A DNA stretch of 64,000 nt, from NCBI RefSeq assembly GCF_023195885.1, contig NZ_JALPKO010000002.1, forward strand, positions 1 through 64,000, read 5' to 3'. The notes below the pieces were generated by a model, which saw nothing but the letters and a program-made list of their open reading frames with translations, did not search any database and had not been told where the DNA came from. Made by a program: the position numbers and the translations under genes. Positions 46,126-55,494 of this stretch are shown here, one piece after another (positions within the stretch are counted from its first letter, which is position 1; the number at the start of each line of letters is the position of its first letter). Source of the stretch: Methylonatrum kenyense (GTDB lineage Bacteria; Pseudomonadota; Gammaproteobacteria; Nitrococcales; Aquisalimonadaceae).

Positions 46126-48327
46126 GTGAGCAAACCTTCATCCATTCTACAGGTCGCCGTCCCCGGCCCCTTTAGCGGCCCGCTGGACTATCTGCCGCCA
46201 TCAGGCGATGGCCCCGGCCCGTTGGCCGGTGCCCGCGTTCGCGTACCCCTGGGGTCGCGTCGCGAGGTCGGCGTCATCACTGGATTATCCGAATCAAGCG
46301 ATCATCCGCGAAAGCGGTTGCGGCCGGCGATTGAGATCCTCGACCAGAGACCATTGCTGGACGCGCCCACGCTGGGCCTGGCGCAGTGGGCCGCCCGCTA
46401 TTATCACCACCCGATCGGCGAGGTCCTGGCCGGCTGCCTTCCCACCAGCCTGCGGCGCGGCCAGTGGCCGTCGGCGCCATCAGTCAGTGCCTGGCGCATC
46501 AACGACGATATTCCGGAAGAACAATGTGCACGGCAGGTGCAACGGTCGCCGCGTCAGGCCCAGGTGCTGGCCCGCGTGACTGCCTGCGGCGGCGCGGCGA
46601 CTATCGGGGACTTGCAGGATCTTGATGGCGACTGGCGTGGCGCCATTCGACATCTGGTGGACAAGGCGCTGCTTGAGCCGATAAGCGAGTTCGAGGCCGC
46701 GACATACCCCACCGAGGCGCCTGAGCTGAACGATGAGCAGCATGCGGCAGTCACGGCAATCTGCGCCGCACTGGATAAACACGCGGTTTTCCTGCTTGAC
46801 GGCATCACCGGCAGTGGCAAGACCGAGGTTTACCTGGCAGCGCTGCAGGCAACGCTGCGCGCTGGCCGCCAGGCCCTGGTGCTGGTGCCGGAGATCGGTC
46901 TGACACCGCAACTGGTGCAGCGCTTCCGTCAGCGGCTGGGTACCCGCCTGGCGGTGATGCACTCCGGTCTTTCCGACGGTGATCGCGCAAGGGCCTGGCT
47001 GGCCGCCCGGGACGGTACCGCGGACGTGGTCATTGGCACCCGTTCGGCACTGTTCACGCCGCTGGCGCGGCCCGGCCTGCTGATCGTCGACGAGGAGCAT
47101 GATCTGTCGTTCAAGCAACAGGACGGCTTCCGTTATCACGCCCGGGATCTGGCGGTGGTCCGCGCGCACCAGCTTGGTGTTCCGCTGGTGCTCGGTTCTG
47201 CCACGCCGTCACTGGAAAGCCGGCACAACGCGCAGCAGAGACGTTATCGGCATTTGCAGCTGAACCGCCGTGCCGGAACGGCCAAACCGCCTGCAGTCCA
47301 TCTGCTGGATCTGCGCGGCCAGCCTCTGCAGGCCGGGCTATCGCCGGAACTGATCCGCCAGATGCACCGGCACCTGAACGACGACGGCCAGGTGCTGCTG
47401 TTCCTCAACCGGCGTGGCTACGCGCCGGTGCTGCTCTGCCACGACTGCGGCGGTATCGCCGAATGCAGCCGTTGTGATGCGCGGCTGACGTACCACCGCG
47501 CGGCCAGCCGCCTGCGCTGCCATCACTGCGGCTATGAGCGGCCGGTGGACACCCGTTGCGGGGACTGTGGCAGCACCACGCTGCAATCAGTCGGTCAGGG
47601 CACCGAGCAGCTGGAGTCCATGTTGCAGACCCTGTTTCCGGAACATGCAGTCAGCCGGATAGATCGCGACACCACGCGCCGCCAGGGCGCGATGGAGGCG
47701 CTATTGGACGACGCGCACAGCGGCCGCTCCCGCATCCTGCTTGGCACCCAGATGCTGGCCAAGGGCCATGACCTGCCGGATGTCAGCCTGGTCGGCATCC
47801 TCGATTGCGATCAGGGCCTGTTCGGTGCCGACTTTCGCGCCACCGAACGCATGGCACAGCTCATCGTTCAGGTGTCCGGCCGCGCCGGACGCGCGGAACG
47901 CGCCGGCGAGGTCCTGCTGCAAACGCATCACCCGGAACACCCCTTGCTGGTGCGTCTGCTACGCGACGGTTATCGCGCCTTTGCCGACGATGCGCTGAAG
48001 GAACGGCAGTTGATGGGTCTGCCACCCTGCGGCCATCTGGCCCTGCTGCGGGCCGAAGCACCAACAGCCGGGCCACCGCGCGCCTTTCTCGAGCAGGCCC
48101 GGGGCCTTGGCGTTGGACTCGCGGGTCCCGGTCTGTCACTGCTCGGGCCGGTGCCGGCGCCGATGGAACGGCGGGCCGGCCGCTTCCGGGCCCAATTGCT
48201 GGTGCAATGTGGCGACCGCCCGACCATGCAACGCTTCCTGTTCAGACTGCGACCAGGGCTCGCCGATCTGCCGCTGGCACGCAAGGTCCGCTGGTCGCTG
48301 GACGTGGATCCGCAGGACATGCTCTGA
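46126..48327 (+). CDS. priA: Primosomal protein N' (replication restart helicase PriA)
   Basis: 733 aa. N-terminal 3'-DNA-binding domain; Walker A GITGSGKTEVYL; Walker B DEEHD; the zinc-binding region with CHDCGGIAECSRCDARL and CHHCGYERPV...CGDCG (eight Cys); helicase motifs GTQMLAKGHD and QVSGRAGRAER. It reloads the replicative helicase at stalled forks. GTG start at 46126; Shine-Dalgarno is weak. The argS gene follows after a 276-nt repeat element. Confidence 0.95.
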   Translation: MSKPSSILQVAVPGPFSGPLDYLPPSGDGPGPLAGARVRVPLGSRREVGVITGLSESSDHPRKRLRPAIEILDQRPLLDAPTLGLAQWAARYYHHPIGEVLAGCLPTSLRRGQWPSAPSVSAWRINDDIPEEQCARQVQRSPRQAQVLARVTACGGAATIGDLQDLDGDWRGAIRHLVDKALLEPISEFEAATYPTEAPELNDEQHAAVTAICAALDKHAVFLLDGITGSGKTEVYLAALQATLRAGRQALVLVPEIGLTPQLVQRFRQRLGTRLAVMHSGLSDGDRARAWLAARDGTADVVIGTRSALFTPLARPGLLIVDEEHDLSFKQQDGFRYHARDLAVVRAHQLGVPLVLGSATPSLESRHNAQQRRYRHLQLNRRAGTAKPPAVHLLDLRGQPLQAGLSPELIRQMHRHLNDDGQVLLFLNRRGYAPVLLCHDCGGIAECSRCDARLTYHRAASRLRCHHCGYERPVDTRCGDCGSTTLQSVGQGTEQLESMLQTLFPEHAVSRIDRDTTRRQGAMEALLDDAHSGRSRILLGTQMLAKGHDLPDVSLVGILDCDQGLFGADFRATERMAQLIVQVSGRAGRAERAGEVLLQTHHPEHPLLVRLLRDGYRAFADDALKERQLMGLPPCGHLALLRAEAPTAGPPRAFLEQARGLGVGLAGPGLSLLGPVPAPMERRAGRFRAQLLVQCGDRPTMQRFLFRLRPGLADLPLARKVRWSLDVDPQDML

Positions 48328-48364
48328 ACCATCCTCGCGAGCACCCGACGCTCATTGGATGGGG

Positions 48365-48642
48365 CTAGGGAAACACTGATTTATTCCCGCGTCTGCGCCC
48401 GAGACCGGTTTTGGTCATCTGGCAAGGCGCGGTGCCGGTTCGGTAGCCGTCGCTACCGGGCCGGGGACGCAACGCCGCCAGGGGCCAAAACCGGCCGGGC
48501 CCTTCGGGTTGGGCCGCATTTTTCCCGAAGGCTGCGTTGCGCTGCTTGACCGCAGAATCACTGCGGCGCTGCGCAGCGCGCCTTGCCTCGGAAAAAATGC
48601 GGACTCCAACGCAGGCGTGCGAATAAATCAGTGTTTCCCTAG
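48365..48642. repeat. MITE-like repeat, family 1, copy 3 (full, composite)
   Basis: About 276 nt bounded by CTAGGGAAACACTG and CAGTGTTTCCCTAG. The left arm carries the GACCGGTTTTGGTCATCTGG type and the right arm the type seen at 4937 (rich in GCGCTGCGCAGCGC). The element thus joins two subtypes around a GC-rich middle (48440-48530). It fills most of the priA-argS gap and encodes nothing. Confidence 0.82.
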
Positions 48643-48716
48643 GCGGCCGCCCCTTGAATCCGCCTGTTCACAACGGATAATACCGGTCCACATCCGCTAC
48701 CGATCCCGCCACATTC

Positions 48717-50477
48717 ATGAAAAATCAGATTCACGACCTGCTGCACGGTGCAGTCCAGCAACTGACCCGCGATGGCCTATTGCCTGAAGACACGCAGGTC
48801 GCGATCCAGGTGGATCGGACCAAGGACAAGGCCCACGGCGACTTCGCCGCCAATACAGCGCTGATGCTGGCGAAACCCGCGCGGCGCAAGCCCCGGGAGA
48901 TTGCCGAAGCGCTGGTTGCCGCGCTGCCGGAGAGTACGGCGGTGGACCGCGTCGAGATTGCCGGCCCGGGGTTCATCAATTTCTTCCTCAGCAGGGATGC
49001 CGCGTTCCAACCGGTGCGTGACGCGCTGGACCAGGCCGAACATTACGGCCATGCCGAACCGGGCAGTGGCCAACGGATGCTGGTGGAATTCGTCTCCGCC
49101 AATCCCACCGGCCCGTTGCATGTCGGCCACGGTCGTGGCGCGGCCTTCGGTGGGGCGCTGTGCAATCTGCTCGCCGCCGCCGGGCATAGGGTGCACCGCG
49201 AATACTATGTAAACGATGCCGGTCGGCAAATGGACATCCTGGCCACCAGCGTCTGGTTGCGGTACCTGGAAGCCCGTGGTGAATCGATTCGCTTTCCGGA
49301 CAATGGCTATCGCGGCGATTACGTGCGCGGGATCGCAACCGCGCTCGCTGCCAGCGACGGGGACCGCCTGCGGCACCCCGCAGCCACTGTAATGGCCGAT
49401 TTGCCGGCCGATGCCGCCGACGGTGGCGACAAGGAAACGCACATCGATGCACTGGTTGACCGCTGTCGCGGCCTGCTGGGCGAGGAGGCCTATCGACAGG
49501 TCTTCGACCGCGCGCTGGACACGGTGCTGGACGACATCCGCGACGATCTGGCCGGCTTCGGCGTCACCTATGACGAATGGTTTTCCGAGCGTTCGCTGAC
49601 CAGCAACGGCGCCGTCGACCAGGGGCTGCAGCGGCTACAGGATCGGGGCGAACTATACGAGCAGGACGGCGCAATCTGGTTCCGTTCCAGCACCTATGGC
49701 GACGAGAAGGACCGCGTTGTCCGGCGCGACAACGGCGCTATCACCTACTTTGCCTCGGACATCGCCTACCATCTGAACAAACTGGACCGGGGTTTCGACC
49801 AGATCATCGACATCTGGGGCGCTGATCACCACGGCTACGTGCCCAGGGTCAAGGCCGCATTGACTGCGAGCGGCGCTGATGCCGGCAGGCTGGACGTTCG
49901 GCTGGTCCAGTTCGCGATCCTGTATCGCGGCAGCGAGCGCATGCAGATGTCGACCCGCTCCGGCCAGTTCGTGACACTGCGTGAGCTGCGTGATGAAGTA
50001 GGTACGGACGCGGCCCGGTTCTTCTACGTCATGCGCAAGCCCGAGCAACACCTGGATTTCGACCTGGAGCTGGCGAAGTCGCGCTCGGCGGAGAATCCCG
50101 TTTACTACGTGCAATACGCCCATGCCCGGATCTGCAGCGTGTTCCGGCAACTCTCGGAAAAGGGCCTGCAGCACGACGAGGCGCAGGGCCTCGCCAACCT
50201 CGAGCGACTGGACAATGAACGCGAGCAGGCCCTGGTGACCGCGGTCGGCCAGTATCCGGAACTGATTCGCACGGCCGCGCTGGCTCGTGAACCGCACCAA
50301 CTGGCCCACTACCTGCGTGAACTCGCCAACGCCGTGCATACCTATTACAACGCGCATCAGTTCATCGTCGACGACGCGGCACTGCGTGACGCCCGGCTTT
50401 GCCTGGTGGCATCTGCGCAACGGGTGCTGCGAAACGGCCTCGGCGTACTCGGCGTCAGTGCCCCCGAGGCAATGTGA
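48717..50477 (+). CDS. argS: Arginyl-tRNA synthetase
   Basis: 586 aa. An N-terminal ArgRS additional domain is followed by the class I signature [11 protein letters not shown] (HIGH equivalent), [10 protein letters not shown] and WGADHHGY. The KMSKS site is degenerate (MQMSTRSG), as usual for ArgRS. The C-terminal DALR anticodon-binding domain includes [12 protein letters not shown]. Directly followed, without gap, by the SPOR-domain gene. Confidence 0.96.
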   Translation: MKNQIHDLLHGAVQQLTRDGLLPEDTQVAIQVDRTKDKAHGDFAANTALMLAKPARRKPREIAEALVAALPESTAVDRVEIAGPGFINFFLSRDAAFQPVRDALDQAEHYGHAEPGSGQRMLVEFVSANPTGPLHVGHGRGAAFGGALCNLLAAAGHRVHREYYVNDAGRQMDILATSVWLRYLEARGESIRFPDNGYRGDYVRGIATALAASDGDRLRHPAATVMADLPADAADGGDKETHIDALVDRCRGLLGEEAYRQVFDRALDTVLDDIRDDLAGFGVTYDEWFSERSLTSNGAVDQGLQRLQDRGELYEQDGAIWFRSSTYGDEKDRVVRRDNGAITYFASDIAYHLNKLDRGFDQIIDIWGADHHGYVPRVKAALTASGADAGRLDVRLVQFAILYRGSERMQMSTRSGQFVTLRELRDEVGTDAARFFYVMRKPEQHLDFDLELAKSRSAENPVYYVQYAHARICSVFRQLSEKGLQHDEAQGLANLERLDNEREQALVTAVGQYPELIRTAALAREPHQLAHYLRELANAVHTYYNAHQFIVDDAALRDARLCLVASAQRVLRNGLGVLGVSAPEAM

Positions 50478-51164
50478 ATGGCGGCAAGCAAACGAAGAAA
50501 ACCGGCGAAACGCGGTGCGCAGCCCCGCCGCAAGTCACGCAGTCGCGGCAGCGCACCCGCCTGGTTCTACATGCTGCTGGGGTTCGTTCCCGGGCTGGTG
50601 ATCGCCTGGATGGTGCACAACTACCATGTCGGCGAGGATCCTGAGCAGCTCGCGGACAGCGAGCCGGTCACCCAGGCCGACGACGTGGCCACCAGCCGCG
50701 ATGATGACGACCGCCCCCGGTTCGAGTTCTACAAGCTGCTTTCGGAATCGGAGGTCGTGGTGCCGGACGAACCGGTGGAATTGCGGCGACGGCCCGACGA
50801 AGAGGAAGAGACAAGTCTCGGCCTGGAAGAGCAACCGGTTCCCGAACCACCGACGGCGGAGACGGACGACGATCCACCCAGCGAGGAACGCGAAACGGCC
50901 GAGGCCCAACCGGAAGCCGAGGACGTCATCCAGTACCTGATCCAGGCCGGCTCGTTCCGAAACCAGGAAGACGCGGACCGGCTGCGCGCCCGGATGGCGC
51001 TGATGGGGGTCGAGGCCGAAATCCAGAGCGTGCAGATCGAGGGCGGCGAAACCTGGCATCGCGTGCGCGTCGGCCCGATCACCGACCGCGACCGCGCCGA
51101 CCGCGTCCGCGCCCGCCTGGAAGAGGAAAACGTCAGTAGTATTTTGTTGCGTACCCGCGGTTGA
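50478..51164 (+). CDS. SPOR-domain cell-division protein, FtsN-like
   Basis: 228 aa bitopic membrane protein. A basic cytoplasmic N-terminus (KRRKPAKRG, RRKSRSRG) comes first, then one membrane helix (about 30-46) and a long acidic, disordered periplasmic linker. The SPOR domain spans about residues 148-226 (YLIQAGSFRNQEDADRLRARMALMG, VRVGPITDRD), which binds denuded septal peptidoglycan. The argS-SPOR order is conserved in gammaproteobacteria, where hslVU usually follows; hslVU is missing here. The last codons and stop form one side of a large palindrome. Confidence 0.88.
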   Translation: MAASKRRKPAKRGAQPRRKSRSRGSAPAWFYMLLGFVPGLVIAWMVHNYHVGEDPEQLADSEPVTQADDVATSRDDDDRPRFEFYKLLSESEVVVPDEPVELRRRPDEEEETSLGLEEQPVPEPPTAETDDDPPSEERETAEAQPEAEDVIQYLIQAGSFRNQEDADRLRARMALMGVEAEIQSVQIEGGETWHRVRVGPITDRDRADRVRARLEEENVSSILLRTRG

Positions 51165-51261
51165 ACCGCGGGTACGCGTTTTACGTTTAATGTTTAAGGT
51201 TTTACGTTGCTTAAAACGTTAAACGTTACACCTAAAACGCGCTCTGCCATCCGTCAGAGCG
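51150..51261. repeat. Convergent-junction hairpin/heptamer array, copy 3
   Basis: GCGTACCCGCGGTT and AACCGCGGGTACGC flank a single G and span the SPOR gene's TGA. AT-rich units follow (TTTTACGTTTAATG, TTTTACGTTGC, TTAAAACGTTAAACGTTACACC), then AAAACGCGCT shared with the array at 28204. CGCTCTG/CAGAGCG overlaps the stop of the convergent dehydrogenase gene (51240-51261). Confidence 0.75.
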
Positions 51262-52138
51262 ATTTAATATTTCCATTCTCGAACAGCGCGCGCTTGGCCC
51301 GGAACAGCGCCGAGATGTCCTCCTCGCCGAAGCCTGCCTCCAGCAACCGTTCGTAGTGCTTCAGGGTCATTTCGATGACCGGCAGCGCAACGCCCAGGTC
51401 GGCGGCCATGCGCTTGCAGATGGACAGGTCCTTGTGATGCAGGGCCAGCTTGAACCCCGGTTCGAATACGCCGTCGACCATGCTTGCGCCGCGTTTTTGC
51501 AGGAACCAGTTGCCGGCCGCGCCGCCGCCGACCACCTCAATGACCTTGGCCATATCCAGGCCCGAGGCCTGACCGAAGGCCAGCGCCTCGGTCACCGCCT
51601 GGTTGATCCCGGCGGCCATGATCTGGTTCACCGCCTTGGTCGCCTGGCCGCTACCCGCCGGCCCCATGTGCGTGGTCTGCTTGCCCATGGCCCGGAACAC
51701 CGGCATCAGTTCCTCGACCACCGCCGCCTCGCCGCCCACCATGAACACCAGTTGACCGGCCTCGGCCCCCTCCCGGCCGCCGGAAACCGGCGCATCCAGG
51801 AACCGTGCACCGGCACCGCCAACCATTGCCGCCGCCTGTCGCGCGCTGTCGACGGCAATGGTGGAGCAATCGACAACGGCCTTGCCCGCGGAAAGCCCCG
51901 GTTGCAGCGACTGGATCACCTCCAGTACATCGGCATCCCGGGACACACAGGTCAGGATTACCTCGCAGCGGCGGGCAAGGTCGGCAGGGTCGGCGGCCGG
52001 CGTGACGCCGAGTTCTGCGGCCAGTGCCTCAGCTCGCGCCCCGGTCCGGTTCCAGACCGCGGTGAGCAGGCCGTTGGCGGCCAGATTGCGCACCATGCCG
52101 GTGCCCATGGCACCGAGACCGATCACTCCCGTTTTCAT
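51254..52138 (-). CDS. Beta-hydroxyacid dehydrogenase (HIBADH/tartronate semialdehyde reductase family)
   Basis: 294 aa. N-terminal NAD(P) loop GVIGLGAMGTGMVRNL, substrate motif DAPVSGGREGAEAGQL, catalytic Lys in GQATKAVNQI, and cofactor/substrate segment FKLALHHKDLSICK. Acts on a 3-hydroxyacid; the exact substrate (hydroxyisobutyrate, tartronate semialdehyde or another) cannot be decided. GGAG precedes ATG 52138. Its stop lies in the hairpin shared with the SPOR gene junction. Confidence 0.9.
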   Translation of the reverse strand: MKTGVIGLGAMGTGMVRNLAANGLLTAVWNRTGARAEALAAELGVTPAADPADLARRCEVILTCVSRDADVLEVIQSLQPGLSAGKAVVDCSTIAVDSARQAAAMVGGAGARFLDAPVSGGREGAEAGQLVFMVGGEAAVVEELMPVFRAMGKQTTHMGPAGSGQATKAVNQIMAAGINQAVTEALAFGQASGLDMAKVIEVVGGGAAGNWFLQKRGASMVDGVFEPGFKLALHHKDLSICKRMAADLGVALPVIEMTLKHYERLLEAGFGEEDISALFRAKRALFENGNIKSL

Positions 52139-52164
52139 TGCCAACTCCGTATTGCTTGTGACTC

Positions 52165-52231
52165 AGGGAAACGCTGATTTATTCGCACGCCTGCGTTGGA
52201 GACCGGTTTTGGCCCCTGGCAGCGTTTCCCT
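52165..52231. repeat. MITE-like repeat, family 1, copy 4 (mini)
   Basis: 67 nt with both ends: AGGGAAACGCTG at left and CAGCGTTTCCCT at right. The inside is cut down to ATTTATTCGCACGCCTGCGTT, GGAGACCGGTTTTGG and CCCCTGG. Lies between the dehydrogenase start and the speA end. Confidence 0.8.
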
Positions 52232-52249
52232 CGGATTTCAGGGACGTGT

Positions 52250-54136
52250 TTAGGGCGTTGCCAGGTAGGTGTAGGCGTCCAGGCCCGCCTCCAGTTCTGC
52301 GAAAAACGCCTCCTGCTCCTCGGCTGTCAATTCGGCCGCCTGCACCCGTCGCCGGTAGCCGTCCAGCAAGGCATCACGCTCGAAATGTACATAGCGCAAC
52401 ACCGAGGCGACCGTGTCACCGCGGGCCGGTTCGCTCAGCCGGTAGCCATCGGCGCTGAGTTCCAGGTTCACTGAATCGGTGTCGCCGAAAAGATTGTGCA
52501 TATCGCCCAGGATCTCCTGATAGGCGCCAACCAGGAAGATGCCCAGTCGATAGGGCTCGCCCGGTCGATAGGGCGGCAACGGCAGTGTGCTCTCCACACC
52601 CTCGCCATCCACATAGTGGCGAATGCAGCCGTCCGAATCGCAGGTCAGATCCTGCAGCACGGCGCGACTCTCGGGGCGCCGGTCCAGCCCGGCCAGCGGC
52701 AGGATCGGGAAGACCTGGTCGATGGCCCATACATCCGGCATGGACTGGAAGATCGAGAGATTGCAGAAGAGCTTGTCCGCCAGCTTCTCGTTGAGTTCGT
52801 CCATGACCTCGCGGTGATTGCGGGCCCTGGGATTCAGCAACGGCTGCACGCGCCAACAAGCCAGGCGATAGAACTGCTCGGCCTGGGCCCGCTGCGGCAG
52901 GTCCAGTACACCGTGCACATACATGTCCTGGGCATCCTGCAGGCCGTGCACGGCGTCATGATAGAGCTCCAGCGGCGAACCGCTGTGCTCGCCCCGGGCA
53001 CAGCGCCAGAGATCCTGCAGGATCTGCGGTGCATCGGGTGCCGGGGCCACCGGGTCGCCGTCACTGCCACCGCTGTCGTGATCGATGACATTACTGATCA
53101 GCACTGCATGATGGGCAGTGAGGGCACGGCCCGACTCGGAGATCAGGTCCGGTTGCGGCAGGCCCTGTTCGGTGCACAGCTCCCAGACTGCATGCACGAT
53201 GTTGTTGGCGTACTCGCCGACGCTGTAGTTCATCGAGCAGTAATTGCGTGACCGCGTGCCCTCGTAATCAACGCCCAGGCCGCCGCCGACATCGAGCACC
53301 TGCACCGGCACGCCCAACCGATGCAACTCGGCATAATAGCGCGCGGCCTCGCGCATGCCGCGGCGGATATCCCGAACGTTGGGGATCTGGGAGCCCAGAT
53401 GGAAATGCAACAGGGTCAGGGTGTCCAGCGCATCCTCGGTCCGCAAGCGCTCGACCACCGACAGCGCCTGCGCCGCGGTCAGGCCGAATTTCGATTTCTC
53501 GCCACCGGTGTTCTGCCACTTGCCGGCACCAATCGAGGCAAGCCGCAGACGCATGCCGAACCGGGGCCGAACACCCATGGCCCGCGCCTCCCGCAACACC
53601 AGGTCCAGCTCGGAGCGTTTCTCCAGCACGATGAAGACCCGCAGACCCAGCCGCTGGGCCAGCAGCGCCAGGCGAATATAGCCACGATCCTTGTAGCCAT
53701 TGCAGACCACCAGCGAGTCGGGCGCAGCCATCGCCAGCACCGCCATCAGCTCCGGCTTGCTGCCGGCCTCGAGTCCCACCCGCTGGCCACCGTGGTGCAG
53801 GATGTCCTCGACCACGCGGCGCTGCTGATTGACCTTTATAGGGTAAACGGCCGTGTAGCTACCCCGGTAGTCATGCCGACTGATGGCCTCGGCGAAGGCA
53901 TTGCAGAGGGTATCCACCCGGTCACGGAGCACGTCGGTGAAGCGCACCAGTACCGGCAGGGAGAGCCCCTGCTGCTGGAGCTTATCGGCGAGATCGGAAA
54001 GCACGATGCCGGACCGCCCCGCGTCCCGATCGGGATACGCGACGATGCGGCCCTGCTCGTCGATATCGAAATAACCGCCACCCCAGCGACGCACATTGTA
54101 GATACCGCGTGCCTGCGCAACGTCCCAGTCAGCCAT
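52250..54136 (-). CDS. speA: Biosynthetic arginine decarboxylase
   Basis: 628 aa, fold-type III PLP enzyme. The PLP lysine is in YPIKVNQQR, and the glycine-rich PLP-phosphate loop and VLDVGGGLGVDYEGT lie near the middle. SESGRALTAHHAVL and the catalytic Cys/Asp in CDSDGCI lie near the C-terminus. Makes agmatine from arginine for putrescine and spermidine. ATG 54136 is in agreement with the family's start (MADWDVAQARGIYNVRRW). Divergent from speE across 125 nt. Confidence 0.95.
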   Translation of the reverse strand: MADWDVAQARGIYNVRRWGGGYFDIDEQGRIVAYPDRDAGRSGIVLSDLADKLQQQGLSLPVLVRFTDVLRDRVDTLCNAFAEAISRHDYRGSYTAVYPIKVNQQRRVVEDILHHGGQRVGLEAGSKPELMAVLAMAAPDSLVVCNGYKDRGYIRLALLAQRLGLRVFIVLEKRSELDLVLREARAMGVRPRFGMRLRLASIGAGKWQNTGGEKSKFGLTAAQALSVVERLRTEDALDTLTLLHFHLGSQIPNVRDIRRGMREAARYYAELHRLGVPVQVLDVGGGLGVDYEGTRSRNYCSMNYSVGEYANNIVHAVWELCTEQGLPQPDLISESGRALTAHHAVLISNVIDHDSGGSDGDPVAPAPDAPQILQDLWRCARGEHSGSPLELYHDAVHGLQDAQDMYVHGVLDLPQRAQAEQFYRLACWRVQPLLNPRARNHREVMDELNEKLADKLFCNLSIFQSMPDVWAIDQVFPILPLAGLDRRPESRAVLQDLTCDSDGCIRHYVDGEGVESTLPLPPYRPGEPYRLGIFLVGAYQEILGDMHNLFGDTDSVNLELSADGYRLSEPARGDTVASVLRYVHFERDALLDGYRRRVQAAELTAEEQEAFFAELEAGLDAYTYLATP

Positions 54137-54261
54137 GGCCAAGACCCCCCCTGTTCGCGGCCGCACATGGTATCACCGGCCACGGGTAGACAACGGGTGA
54201 CAGGGCCCACCGGGCTTGGCGATAATCCGCCGCGTTCAATTCCATTCGGCGGAGCAGGTAC

Positions 54262-55137
54262 ATGGCACTGGATGACAGGCACTGGTTCAGCGAGCCGTTC
54301 GGCGACGAGGGCATCGCCTTCTCGCTGAAGATCCGGCGCAAGCTGCACGAGAAGCAGACCCCGTTCCAGAAGATCGAGGTGTTCGAAACAGAACGCTGGG
54401 GCAATCTGCTGGTGATCGACGGCTGCATGATGCTGACCAGCCGGGACAATTTCACCTATCACGAGATGATGTCGCACCCGGTGCTGTTCACCCATCCGGC
54501 GCCGAAGCGGGTGCTGATCATCGGCGGTGGGGACTGTGGCGTGCTGCAGGAAGTGCTCAAGCACCCCGGGGTCGAGCAATGCGTGCAGGTGGACATCGAC
54601 GAGGGCGTGACGCGTGCGGCGCTGCAGTACTTTCCGGAGCTTTGCACGGCCAACGACGACCCGCGCGCCGAGCTGCGCTTCGAGGACGGGCTGCAGTACC
54701 TGAAGGACTGCGCCGTCGGCTCGCTGGACGTGGTCATCGTCGACAGTACGGACCCGGTCGGCCCCGCCGAGGGGCTGTTCGGCGAGAGCTTTCTGCGTGA
54801 TGTCCATCGCGCGCTGACCGACGACGGCCTGCTGGTGCAACAGAGCGAGTCACCGATCCTGCATGTGGACAGCCTGATCCGCGATCTGCACCAGGCCATG
54901 CGTGGCGCCGGCTTCACGCGTCTGGCGACGCTGCAGTTCCCGGTGGTGAGCTATCCCACCGGCTGGTGGTCGGCCACCATGGCCAGCAAGGGTGCTGACC
55001 TGACCCGCTTTCGCGAGAACGACGCCCGCGAGGCAGATCTGGGGACGCACTATTACAGTGCAGACATGCATCGCGCAGCCCTGACCGCACCGCCGTTCTG
55101 CCAGCACCGCTTTACCGAGCAGTTAAGGAAACGCTGA
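54262..55137 (+). CDS. speE: Spermidine synthase (polyamine aminopropyltransferase)
   Basis: 291 aa. N-terminal beta domain, then IIGGGDCGVLQEVLKH (dcSAM loop), DIDEGVTRAALQYF, the catalytic DSTDPVGPAEGLF and the gatekeeping YPTGWWSATMASKG. Transfers aminopropyl from decarboxylated SAM to putrescine. The last three codons (AGG AAA CGC) and the TGA lie inside a family-1 repeat end, so the C-terminal RKR is repeat-encoded. GGAG precedes the ATG. speD and an agmatine hydrolase are not in the window. Confidence 0.95.
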   Translation: MALDDRHWFSEPFGDEGIAFSLKIRRKLHEKQTPFQKIEVFETERWGNLLVIDGCMMLTSRDNFTYHEMMSHPVLFTHPAPKRVLIIGGGDCGVLQEVLKHPGVEQCVQVDIDEGVTRAALQYFPELCTANDDPRAELRFEDGLQYLKDCAVGSLDVVIVDSTDPVGPAEGLFGESFLRDVHRALTDDGLLVQQSESPILHVDSLIRDLHQAMRGAGFTRLATLQFPVVSYPTGWWSATMASKGADLTRFRENDAREADLGTHYYSADMHRAALTAPPFCQHRFTEQLRKR

Positions 55138-55205
55138 ATTATTCCCGCGTCTGCGCCCGACACCGGTTTTGGTCATCTGGCAAGGCGCGGTGCCGGTTCG
55201 GTAGC
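55125..55205. repeat. MITE-like repeat, family 1, copy 5 (partial, ends speE)
   Basis: Starts AAGGAAACGCTGA and continues ATTATTCCCGCGTCTGCGC, ACCGGTTTTGGTCATCTGG, CAAGGCGCGGTGCCGGTTCG, matching the left arm at 48365. No matching right end is seen; a second fragment (ACTGAATTATTCCCGCGTCC) is at 55366-55385. Confidence 0.78.
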
Positions 55206-55208
55206 GAC

Positions 55209-55237
55209 GTAGGGTGGGTCAAGCGAAGCGGACCCAC
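55209..55237. repeat. GTAGGGTGGGT-type dyad
   Basis: GTAGGGTGGGTC, AAGCGAAGCG, GACCCAC. This small REP-like dyad (GTAGGGTGGGTnA...) is known from many proteobacterial genomes. It lies inside the repeat-rich spacer 55138-55494, where no gene is seen. Confidence 0.6.
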
Positions 55238-55391
55238 GCGGTGTGATCTGTTGGCGGGACAACCAAGGTTTTCGGACAAGGAAGGTGCTCGGACACACCA
55301 AGGCCGGGATGCGCATTGGCGGCGGCGGTAACCGAGCGCGGGTGACCACCATGGTAGCGGATCACACTGAATTATTCCCGCGTCCCAGTAA

Positions 55392-55465
55392 GGGGCAGTG
55401 GAAGCTTTCGGCTGGCCCTGTTGAACGGAACGTTCGTCAGGCCAGACGAAACCTTGCACTGGCCC
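55392..55465. repeat. Long imperfect hairpin, family 2, copy 2
   Basis: Outer arms GGG(G)CAGTG / CACTG(G)CCC, middle arms GAAG(C)TTTCG / CGAAA(C)CTTG, inner CTGGCC / GGCCAG, apex CTGTTGAAC-GGAAC-GTTCGTCA. Mismatched pairs fall at positions equivalent to those of the copy at 34401-34477. Confidence 0.65.
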
Positions 55466-55494
55466 GGCAGCTATCGGAACGGCCACGAAAAATT

